Source of the DNA: an uncultured Cellvibrio sp.
Lineage (GTDB): Bacteria; Pseudomonadota; Gammaproteobacteria; Pseudomonadales; Cellvibrionaceae
Assembly: GCA_946482385.1 (NCBI GenBank)
Contig: CAMLRI010000124.1
Span: forward strand, 1-6,702
DNA length: 6,702 nucleotides
Direction: 5' to 3'
The position numbers and the translations under genes are program-made. The notes beneath the pieces were generated by a model. The model did not search any database. It was not told the DNA's origin and was given only the letters and a program-made list of their open reading frames with translations. How positions within the stretch are numbered: position 1 is the first letter of the stretch; each line of letters starts with the position of its first letter. Shown in pieces: positions 1-5,698 of this stretch.

Positions 1-1164
1 GGTACCGGCGCTCAGGTCGCCAGCGGTGTCGGCAACAAATTTGTAGAAGCCCTTGTTGGAGCCGTCATCGGTGAGGTAGACGGTTTTCTTGTCGGGCATG
101 ATTACCGGGTTTTCGTGGGCAACACGCCCCAGGGTGTAGTGCTTCACCGGCACCGGGGCGGCGTCCTTGGGTTGGGTGATTTCCACGATATAGCCGTAGT
201 CGTAGGGGTTGGGGAAGGTGCCGCCCAGGTAGTCCTTGATCTTGAGCACATCGGCGTAGTTGGGGTAGCCAGTGGAGTAGGTGGCATCGTTCCAGCGCGC
301 GGTGTTTTCCGCTTCGTAATTTTCTTCGGAGGTGAGCGGGGTTTTCCAGGGCGACAAGGTGCCGAAGCAGTTAATCATGGTGCCCTTAACGCTGCTGAAA
401 TCCACATTCATGGCATCGGTCACCTGCCAGGTGCCGTCGTTGTTTTTGCTTAGCGATAAACGGCTAACGCCACCGGGGCGATCCTCCCAGGCGCTGAACA
501 GGAAGCCCTGGCTGCCATCGACTGTACTGGCGACAAAGGCGTTGAAATCCGGGTTGTTGGATTGCTTGACGCTGGCAGCGCCATTGGCGGTGGTGATGTT
601 GCCCAGGCCAAAGGGCAGGGCGCCGGCGTAGGTGTCGCCCTCGCGGCCCAGTACCTGGTAGCTGCCGGTGGCCACAGTAGTGGTTTGCGATTCGGGGCTG
701 TTTTTTACGGGTACAGGTACAGAGGCCAAGCGCGGGTCGAGGGTGTCCAGGTCGACACCATTCCACACCCCGACAGCGGCTTTGTTTTCATCGCCGGGCA
801 GAGTGTCTGAGGGGTGCTGGATATTAAAGAAGAGCTCGCCGTTATCGGTTTTGAATACGCCGGTCAGCTCGGCACCCATGGGGATAGTCACCAGGCGGGT
901 AAGCTTGGGCATGGCGGTCAGGTCTTCACCATCTTCGCCATCAGCACCGTTTTGGCCATTGCTGCCATTTTGGCCGGCGGGGCCTTGGGGGCCGGTAGCA
1001 CCGTTGTTGCCGTCAGCGCCATTTTGCCCGGCTGGGCCCTGGGCACCGGTTTCGCCTTGGGGGCCTGTGGCACCATCTTTACCGTCGTCGCCAGCGCAGG
1101 CGGTCAACAGCAGGCTGGAGGAGATCAACACGGCTAATACTTTTTTATTAAACAAACTAGTCAT
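1..1164 (-). CDS. PhoX/DUF839-family lipoprotein with N-terminal collagen-like stalk (3' end outside window)
   Basis: The frame is open from ATG at 1164 to the window edge (388 codons, no stop), so the C-terminus is missing. Residues 1-23 form a lipoprotein signal: basic start, hydrophobic core, then LLTAC with Cys23 as lipidation site. Position +2 is Ala, not Asp, which favours outer-membrane sorting. Residues 25-81 are 19 perfect Gly-X-Y triplets. The rest has PhoX/DUF839 hallmarks: GAELTG (97-102) with NIQHP (114-118), NCFGTLSPWKT...SEEN (265-282), GRVAHE (346-351) and VYLTDD just after. PhoX enzymes are Fe/Ca-dependent phosphatases with a six-bladed propeller, and the Cys of the NC motif is a metal ligand in characterised members. 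A phosphoesterase role is therefore likely but unproven. Classical PhoX uses a Tat signal; this one has a Sec-lipoprotein signal. An AGGA six bases before the ATG supports the start. It has its own promoter and is isolated from the upstream haem gene by a terminator. Confidence 0.88.
   Translation of the reverse strand, partial: MTSLFNKKVLAVLISSSLLLTACAGDDGKDGATGPQGETGAQGPAGQNGADGNNGATGPQGPAGQNGSNGQNGADGEDGEDLTAMPKLTRLVTIPMGAELTGVFKTDNGELFFNIQHPSDTLPGDENKAAVGVWNGVDLDTLDPRLASVPVPVKNSPESQTTTVATGSYQVLGREGDTYAGALPFGLGNITTANGAASVKQSNNPDFNAFVASTVDGSQGFLFSAWEDRPGGVSRLSLSKNNDGTWQVTDAMNVDFSSVKGTMINCFGTLSPWKTPLTSEENYEAENTARWNDATYSTGYPNYADVLKIKDYLGGTFPNPYDYGYIVEITQPKDAAPVPVKHYTLGRVAHENPVIMPDKKTVYLTDDGSNKGFYKFVADTAGDLSAGT
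922..1092 (-). repeat. Collagen-like Gly-X-Y repeat region, 19 triplets
   Basis: Glycine occupies every third residue from 25 to 79 of the PhoX-like lipoprotein without interruption. The triplets include GPQ, GPA, GQN, GAT, GAD and GED. An internal duplication is visible: GAT-GPQ followed by GPA-GQN occurs twice. The DNA copies differ mostly at synonymous positions, so the pattern is kept at protein level rather than being a fresh DNA expansion. Collagen-like runs in bacterial surface proteins usually form trimeric stalks. The acidic end (GAD-GED-GED) could bind divalent cations; that part is inference. Confidence 0.93.
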
Positions 1165-1201
1165 GGTAGGTCCTGTTAGGGTTGTGGTTTTGGAAGCCCA
1201 C

Positions 1202-1268
1202 AGCCTAAAAAGCCAGTGTGACTATTTGGCAATAATTTGATGGCGATTTGGTGAAGTTTTTTTGACGG
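1202..1268 (-). promoter_or_regulatory. Candidate promoter of the PhoX-like gene with proximal and distal Pho-box-like sites
   Basis: Read on the minus strand, GTCACA (1217-1222) is followed by nine bases and TAGGCT (1202-1207), 37 bases before the ATG. The same arrangement precedes the haem lipoprotein gene. The 18-mer ending in GTCAC (1218-1235) matches the E. coli Pho-box consensus at only 10 of 18 positions, mainly in its right half. A second 18-mer 33 bases upstream (1251-1268, CCGTC-A7-CTTCAC) matches 13 of 18. An alternative -10 (TCAAAT, 1235-1240) sits ten bases after this distal box. The regulator assignment is inferred from the consensus; A-tracts inflate such scores. Confidence 0.4.
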
Positions 1269-1278
1269 TCATCTAACA

Positions 1279-1307
1279 AAAAAGCTGCAGTATGAATGCA
1301 GCTTTTT
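1279..1307. terminator. Bidirectional rho-independent terminator
   Basis: An 11-bp perfect inverted repeat, AAAAAGCTGCA and TGCAGCTTTTT, encloses a 7-base loop (1290-1296). The GC-rich core is flanked by A on one side and T on the other, so it works on either strand. On the minus strand it lies 20 bases after the stop of the haem lipoprotein gene and ends that transcript. It also separates that gene from the PhoX-like gene, whose regulatory region begins about ten bases further on. Confidence 0.88.
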
Positions 1308-1327
1308 GGTGGAGGTGTGAATGGTGA

Positions 1328-2962
1328 TTAGGGGTTGGTTGCCAGGCTGTGGCTGGGCTCCTGATTCCAATCGAGGCGGATATCCCAATTGTAAAAACGG
1401 AATTCGGGGGCGAGTGGTGGCTCCGATTCATCCACGTTGACAAATACATTTTGCGCCGGCAACCAGGTGGCATCGCGGCCATAAATATAACTTTGGTGGC
1501 GCACTATATGGGTGTAGGCTTTATTGAGTTGCAGGGCGCGCTCGCGCGAGGGGGTGATCAGCTGGTACACATCGGCCGCCTGCACTTTTTCCGCATCCAC
1601 CTCGCCCTGGGCATTAAACCAGCGCGCCAGCATTTCCGGGTTTTCGCGGAATTCACTGCCGCCACCGGCGCGTTTTAAATAGTGGAAAATTTCGCCGCCC
1701 GGCTCGCTCATGCTTGGCGCATCGCGCATGCCTTTTAAATTGATATAACCCCAACCGGTTTCGCCAGTTACCTTGCGGGCAAAGGCAAAGGTTTGGTCGA
1801 TGGTGGCGCCCACAGCGGCGTGGCAGCCCATGCAGAAAAAGGTTTCTTCGTGGGTTTGCGGGCGCAATTCGCCGTTGTAGTTTTCGATAAAGGCTTGCAG
1901 CATCCAGCCCATGCCGTTTTCCATGCCCAGCTGGCCGTGGTGATTAAAGTTGGGCAGCTTCTCTTCATTTTTTTCCTTGCGCTCGCGGGCATAGCGCGCT
2001 TCCACATCGTACTGCTCCAGTACGCGGATTTTTTTCATATAGCGCAATTCCTTCATGCGTTCCGGCACATAAATATCGCCCTGGGGATTGCTGCCCACAT
2101 AGCGCACCGAGTGCATTAATTCCGCGCCTTCGGGAAATTGTTGTGCGGTTACCGGGATATGGCTGGCATCGCCCAGGTAGTGGCTGCGCTTTTGCAATTG
2201 GGTGGCTGTGCCCAGTTGGCCATCGCCATCCAGGTCTATGCCCAGGCGCTGTTCATCGCGCGCCTGGATGGGCAGTTGGTCGATGTGTTTGATGCCCAGT
2301 TCCAATAGGGACAAATTGAGCAAATAGAGATCGCGGTCGTATTGGCCGTGCAGTTCGCGAAAGGCTTTGGGCAGGCGGATAACCACGTCGTCGGTGGAGC
2401 CATTGGTGGGCCAAAAGGTGCCGGGGAAGGGTTTGTAATTAAAGGCCACCCAGTGGCTGCCATCTTTGGCAAAACCCTGGGCATCAAATGCTTCTGCTGC
2501 CAGTTGGTAGTTGTTCAGGTCGGGAATAAAACCCTGCCATTGGCGTTGCTGTAATACTTTGGCCAAGCCGGAATAGTTGTCCTGGTTAACGTAGGTATCT
2601 ATGGCTTGGTCGCTGATTTGTGCCAGCCAGTCGCGGCGGTCGACAAATAAATTGCTCCAGTGGTTGGAAAGGCCATCCTCGGAAAAAATATAGCCGCCCT
2701 GTAGGCCGCCATCATCGAGTTGGTTCATGCGAAAACCGCGTTCGCGGTCGTAAATTTGGTGGCAGGTGTAGCAGGGGTTGTGGCGATTTTCGGTTTTGGT
2801 GTAGCACTGGGCGGGCACAGGTGCTTCCAGGTTGGTGATCTGCAGGTCGCTTACTTGGGTGCGCTGTGCGGGTTTTACTTCGGGCAGTGGCGAGCTGTGG
2901 CGCTCGCAGGCGGTTAATAACAGGCCGAGGCTGAGCAGTATCAAGTAGATGGGGCGGTACAT
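1328..2962 (-). CDS. Putative dihaem c-type cytochrome lipoprotein of unknown function
   Basis: The ATG at 2962 is chosen because it opens a lipoprotein signal (residues 1-19, ending LLTAC; Cys19 lipidated). The frame extends upstream to an ATG at 3139, but that adds 59 residues, overlaps the previous gene and buries the signal. The protein is 544 residues. Two CXXCH haem c motifs are present: CYTCH at 64-68 and CMGCH at 377-381, about 310 residues apart, which is wider than in ordinary dihaem peroxidases or cytochromes c4. Between them, residues 243-248 (DLDGDG) resemble the start of an EF-hand calcium loop, though the usual Glu at loop position 12 is absent (Thr254). Glu20 after the lipidated Cys is not the inner-membrane Asp signal, so outer-membrane anchoring facing the periplasm is likely. 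A Pho-box-like promoter precedes it. I recognise no characterised homologue; electron transfer or a redox enzyme role is inference. The spacing before the ATG contains only a weak GAGAG ribosome site. Confidence 0.82.
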   Translation of the reverse strand: MYRPIYLILLSLGLLLTACERHSSPLPEVKPAQRTQVSDLQITNLEAPVPAQCYTKTENRHNPCYTCHQIYDRERGFRMNQLDDGGLQGGYIFSEDGLSNHWSNLFVDRRDWLAQISDQAIDTYVNQDNYSGLAKVLQQRQWQGFIPDLNNYQLAAEAFDAQGFAKDGSHWVAFNYKPFPGTFWPTNGSTDDVVIRLPKAFRELHGQYDRDLYLLNLSLLELGIKHIDQLPIQARDEQRLGIDLDGDGQLGTATQLQKRSHYLGDASHIPVTAQQFPEGAELMHSVRYVGSNPQGDIYVPERMKELRYMKKIRVLEQYDVEARYARERKEKNEEKLPNFNHHGQLGMENGMGWMLQAFIENYNGELRPQTHEETFFCMGCHAAVGATIDQTFAFARKVTGETGWGYINLKGMRDAPSMSEPGGEIFHYLKRAGGGSEFRENPEMLARWFNAQGEVDAEKVQAADVYQLITPSRERALQLNKAYTHIVRHQSYIYGRDATWLPAQNVFVNVDESEPPLAPEFRFYNWDIRLDWNQEPSHSLATNP

Positions 2963-2996
2963 GGGGCTCTCGCTTGCAGTGGGCTGGGGAGCCAAG

Positions 2997-3030
2997 AGCC
3001 TAGCAAGAGCCTGTGACAGTTTTTTTGCAG
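2997..3030 (-). promoter_or_regulatory. Candidate Pho box and -10 element of the dihaem lipoprotein gene
   Basis: On the minus strand, positions 3030 to 3013 read CTGC-A7-CTGTCAC. This matches the E. coli Pho-box consensus at 15 of 18 positions, with a perfect second half-site (CTGTCAC). Ten bases later is TAGGCT (2997-3002), which keeps the T, A and final T of the -10 consensus. This spacing is as in known PhoB-activated promoters, where the box replaces the -35. The ATG is 34 bases further on. The element also resembles the region before the PhoX-like gene. Confidence 0.5.
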
Positions 3031-3059
3031 AATTTATTGGCAGATTGTTGAGGGCGGAA

Positions 3060-3545
3060 TTAACCGGCGCGCTGCACTTGTTGCTCCTCGGTTTGGGTAA
3101 GCTGCTCAATGTAAGTGACAAAATCCGGGTCTTCACCAATTAACAACCGCGGCAGGCGCGAGCGGAAGTAGGGCTTGTGGCACCACTCGTGGATGTAGTC
3201 CTCCCAGGAGTGCCAGCGGCGGGTTTGGGTGGGCGACATATCGTCGGTGTAGAGCAACAGGTAGGCGCGCTCGAACAGCGAAATCAGCATGGAGCAAATA
3301 ATCAATAACCGCTCTTGTTGCTCGTCGCTTAAATCGGGCGGCTCTTCGTTAGAAAACAAACGCAGGTCGGGGTTGTCCAGGGCGACTTTTAAAAAGTCCT
3401 GGTAGTTGTCCGACAGCAGTTGGTAAACCTCTTCGTCTTCATTTTCGCGCTCTTTGCGCTGCTCGAATAAAAATACAAAAATCGCCATGGGGAAGCCGAT
3501 CACGGTGACTATGTAGCTGAGCATTTCCCAGGTTTCGATGGACAT
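3060..3545 (-). CDS. Small single-span membrane protein, unknown function, coupled to the diguanylate cyclase
   Basis: This 161-residue protein has one hydrophobic segment at about residues 8-27, followed by a basic stretch (EQRKER), so most of the protein is probably cytoplasmic. The soluble part is acidic and helical and has several Trp/Tyr residues near WHSWEDYIHEW. It contains a second hydrophobic stretch around residues 81-98 (LLIICSMLISLFERAYLLL), which could be a buried helix. I do not recognise a characterised family. Its ATG (3543-3545) directly follows the TAA of the cyclase gene (3546-3548), with a GAGG-type ribosome site inside the cyclase coding end, so translation of the two is probably coupled. 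Pairing with the cyclase suggests an accessory or regulatory partner, but that rests on position only. Confidence 0.8.
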   Translation of the reverse strand: MSIETWEMLSYIVTVIGFPMAIFVFLFEQRKERENEDEEVYQLLSDNYQDFLKVALDNPDLRLFSNEEPPDLSDEQQERLLIICSMLISLFERAYLLLYTDDMSPTQTRRWHSWEDYIHEWCHKPYFRSRLPRLLIGEDPDFVTYIEQLTQTEEQQVQRAG

Positions 3546-5552
3546 TTACCCGCCTCGTTCATCTGCTGAGGATTCAATTGCTGAGGATTGTGGTGCGCTG
3601 GATTTTTTGTGTTTTTTTGCCGCGTACATGGCCAGGTCGGCGTAGTGCATCAGTGCCTCTATGTTGTGGCCGTGTTCGGGGAAAATACTGGCGCCCATGC
3701 TAACACTGATATTGGGTTGGTAGCCGTTGATATCGCAGGGGGTGCATACCTGGCTGCGGATTTTATCGAGCATGGCGTCCAGTTGCGCTGCGTTCACATC
3801 CTCCAATAGCAGCACAAATTCATCGCCGCCCAGGCGGGTCACTGTATCGCTCACACGTATGGCCTGGGCTAAACGGTTGGCGACAATTTGCAGCAGTTTA
3901 TCGCCCAGCAGATGGCCGTAGCGGTCGTTGATTTGTTTGAAATCGTTGAGGTCGATAAACACCAGGGCGAACTGGCTGTGTTGGCGGGTGGCGCGGCGGA
4001 TCATTTGTTCGGCGCGGTCGTTAAACAGCACCCGGTTGGGCAGCCCGGTGAGGGTGTCGTGCTCGGCTATGTGGCGCAGCTGCGCCTCGCGCGCCTGGCG
4101 CTGGCTGATGTCGGACGCTATGGCGACATAGTGGCTGGTGTGGCCGCTATCGTCTTTAACGGCGCTGAGGCTAATGTGCAGGGGCATGATTTCGCCGCTG
4201 TGGTTGCGGTCGACAATATCGCCCTGCCAGTGGCCGTGCAGGTAAATACTGTTGAGCATATCGCGGTATTGCTCGGGGGTAAGGTAGGCCGATTGCAGGG
4301 CGCGGGGCACAGTGCCCTTGAGTTGTTCGCGGGCGAAGCCGGTCATGCGGCAGAGGGCATCGTTGACTTCAATGATGCGCATTTGCGGGTCGGTAATCAT
4401 CACCCCGTCCTGGCTGGCGGAAAATACTTTGGCCAGCAGGCGGATTTGCGCCTCGGCCTGTTTGCGTTCGCTCAGGTCGACCACAAAGGCAATGCCTTGC
4501 AATTCCTCGCCATGGAGCAGGGCGCCGCCAATATAAATAGGTACCAGCTGCCCCTGCCGGTGGCGATAGGCTTTTTCAAATGGCTCGCAGCGCCCATGCT
4601 GGCGCAGTTGCTCCAGTGCCTGTTCGTCGAGGTGGATATATTCCGCCGGCGTTAGCTCGCGCCAGTTGATGCGCCCTTGCTCCAGATCACTGCGCTGGTA
4701 GCCGAGCATTTGCAAAAAATAGTCGTTGGCCTCTATCACCTCACCGCTGTCGCGCCAGCTGATAATGCCCAGGGTGTTGGCGTGGTAAAGGCTGTGGTAG
4801 CGCTCCTCGCTAAAACGTAGCTGCCGCTCGGTGGCGCTAATGCTTTGCAGCAGGCGGTAGCTGATCAGCAGTGCCAGGGCGACAAATACCAGCATGCTCG
4901 CCAGGCTGAATAGCAGTATGGCGTTATTGGCCCAGTGGGCGCCCTGGCCCAGGGTGGTGGAAAATTGGTTTTCCAATTCCAACAGTTGCCCGTTGAGTTG
5001 GGTGAGCTGGTTGCGCAGTTGGTTGAGCTGCTGGGTGTCTAGCGTGTCGCGCTGGAATAGCTGTTGGAATTGTTTGGCCAGGGCTTCCAGTTCGGCCACT
5101 TTTTGGTCGGCCTCCTGCCAAATCACAATAGCTTCGCGCAGTTGCGGCAATTGCTGGAAGTTCAGGAAGAACCAGATCAGCGCATCCACATCCTGCGGGT
5201 GGTTTTGCCCGCGCAGAAATGCTTGTTCGGCGGCAGCTATATCTGGCGGGTTGGCCGAGAGCGCCAGGCGCGCCAGGGTATCGCCGCGAATCACCTCCAG
5301 CGCCTGCTGGAAATTGGTGTAATCGCTGGGGGCGCCGCGGTAGGAATAGTGGCTGAGGTGCAGCACCGCATCTTTTTGTGCCTTGGCCCAAATACCCTCG
5401 CCGCGTACATAGGCGCGCACCCCGTCGAGGGCGCGGTTTTGCAGGTAAATCATGCCCAGCATCAACAGGGCAACACAGACAAAAAGCACAATAATAACTA
5501 GTGCCTTGCGGCGGCTACTGGGGGCCTGTTGCTTGGCTTGTGTCGATGGCAT
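3546..5552 (-). CDS. Membrane-bound PAS-PAS-GGDEF diguanylate cyclase
   Basis: The 668-residue protein has a membrane helix at 18-37, a periplasmic sensor region of about 170 residues (38-210) with a Gln/Leu-rich coiled-coil at about 145-200, and a second helix at 211-232. Cytoplasmic domains follow: PAS at about 248-365, PAS at about 372-485, and GGDEF from about 494 to 650. The cyclase domain looks active. It has DTLTGLPNR (499-507), metal and guanine residues Asp534, Asn542 and Asp551 at the spacing known from PleD, and an intact GGDEF at 575-579. Arg566 and Asp569 form the RxxD inhibitory site nine residues before GGDEF, so product inhibition by c-di-GMP is expected. There is no EAL or HD-GYP domain. 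It should make c-di-GMP from two GTP in response to a periplasmic signal and possibly a cytoplasmic PAS ligand; neither signal is identifiable. The periplasmic part matches no family I can name. An AGGA nine bases before ATG 5552 supports the start. The C-terminal tail after 650 is Ser-rich and probably disordered. Confidence 0.95.
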   Translation of the reverse strand: MPSTQAKQQAPSSRRKALVIIVLFVCVALLMLGMIYLQNRALDGVRAYVRGEGIWAKAQKDAVLHLSHYSYRGAPSDYTNFQQALEVIRGDTLARLALSANPPDIAAAEQAFLRGQNHPQDVDALIWFFLNFQQLPQLREAIVIWQEADQKVAELEALAKQFQQLFQRDTLDTQQLNQLRNQLTQLNGQLLELENQFSTTLGQGAHWANNAILLFSLASMLVFVALALLISYRLLQSISATERQLRFSEERYHSLYHANTLGIISWRDSGEVIEANDYFLQMLGYQRSDLEQGRINWRELTPAEYIHLDEQALEQLRQHGRCEPFEKAYRHRQGQLVPIYIGGALLHGEELQGIAFVVDLSERKQAEAQIRLLAKVFSASQDGVMITDPQMRIIEVNDALCRMTGFAREQLKGTVPRALQSAYLTPEQYRDMLNSIYLHGHWQGDIVDRNHSGEIMPLHISLSAVKDDSGHTSHYVAIASDISQRQAREAQLRHIAEHDTLTGLPNRVLFNDRAEQMIRRATRQHSQFALVFIDLNDFKQINDRYGHLLGDKLLQIVANRLAQAIRVSDTVTRLGGDEFVLLLEDVNAAQLDAMLDKIRSQVCTPCDINGYQPNISVSMGASIFPEHGHNIEALMHYADLAMYAAKKHKKSSAPQSSAIESSADERGG

Positions 5553-5698
5553 CTGGGGTGGTCCTGCTTACCCTATTGAATTGTTTGGTGTTTTCCTGGG
5601 GGTTGGCTACCAGCATAGCTGTCAAAAGCACTATTTGCCCAAGGGGCTGTTAAGATGCCGCGCTTTTTTCGCGCCCATGCCGGGCAGGGGGATTGATT
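5553..5698. other. Divergent intergenic region between cyclase and permease genes
   Basis: These 146 bases must hold promoters for both directions. For the cyclase (minus strand) I see GCTATGCT (-10-like TATGCT at 5612-5617, with the C at -13 favoured by sigma-S) and a perfect TTGACA nearby at 5619-5624, but these two overlap in function and do not form one well-spaced promoter. For the permease, TAAGAT (5651-5656) is a possible -10 without a good -35. A short GC stem with a T-rich loop lies at 5659-5673. None of these is strong enough for its own call. Confidence 0.3.

Noticed and set aside
1..6. KpnI site (GGTACC) exactly at the window start, with another at 4539-4544, hinting at a clone end.
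   Set aside because: A six-base site at an arbitrary window border can be chance and has no biological meaning here.
922..1092. The triplet-periodic region considered as a recent tandem DNA repeat or a CRISPR-like array.
   Set aside because: Units are 3 codons or less, diverged at synonymous positions, with no constant repeat and variable spacer structure; it is a coding collagen-like tract.
668..1240. Plus-strand open frame with Pro-rich repeats (PFWPAGPWGPVAP type).
   Set aside because: The repeats are simply the reverse complement of the collagen-like Gly-X-Y region, and the frame runs antisense through the promoter of the PhoX-like gene.
2963..3139. Upstream in-frame extension of the dihaem lipoprotein to an ATG at 3139, giving 603 residues.
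   Set aside because: It would overlap the preceding gene by 80 bases, run through the proposed promoter, and place the lipoprotein signal 60 residues inside the protein. The ATG at 2962 starts the signal directly.
3888..4655. Plus-strand open frame of 255 codons opposite the cyclase gene.
   Set aside because: It is antisense to the conserved PAS and GGDEF domains and reflects the codon bias of that gene; no own ribosome site or motif.
5612..5624. Perfect -35-like TTGACA on the minus strand before the cyclase gene.
   Set aside because: A 16-18 base spacer leads into a C-rich stretch with no -10-like hexamer, so it does not form a recognisable promoter.
5619..5636. CTGTCA half-site on the plus strand before the permease gene, a possible Pho box.
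   Set aside because: Only one half-site is present; the full 18-mer matches about 9 of 18 positions and no -10 lies at the right distance.
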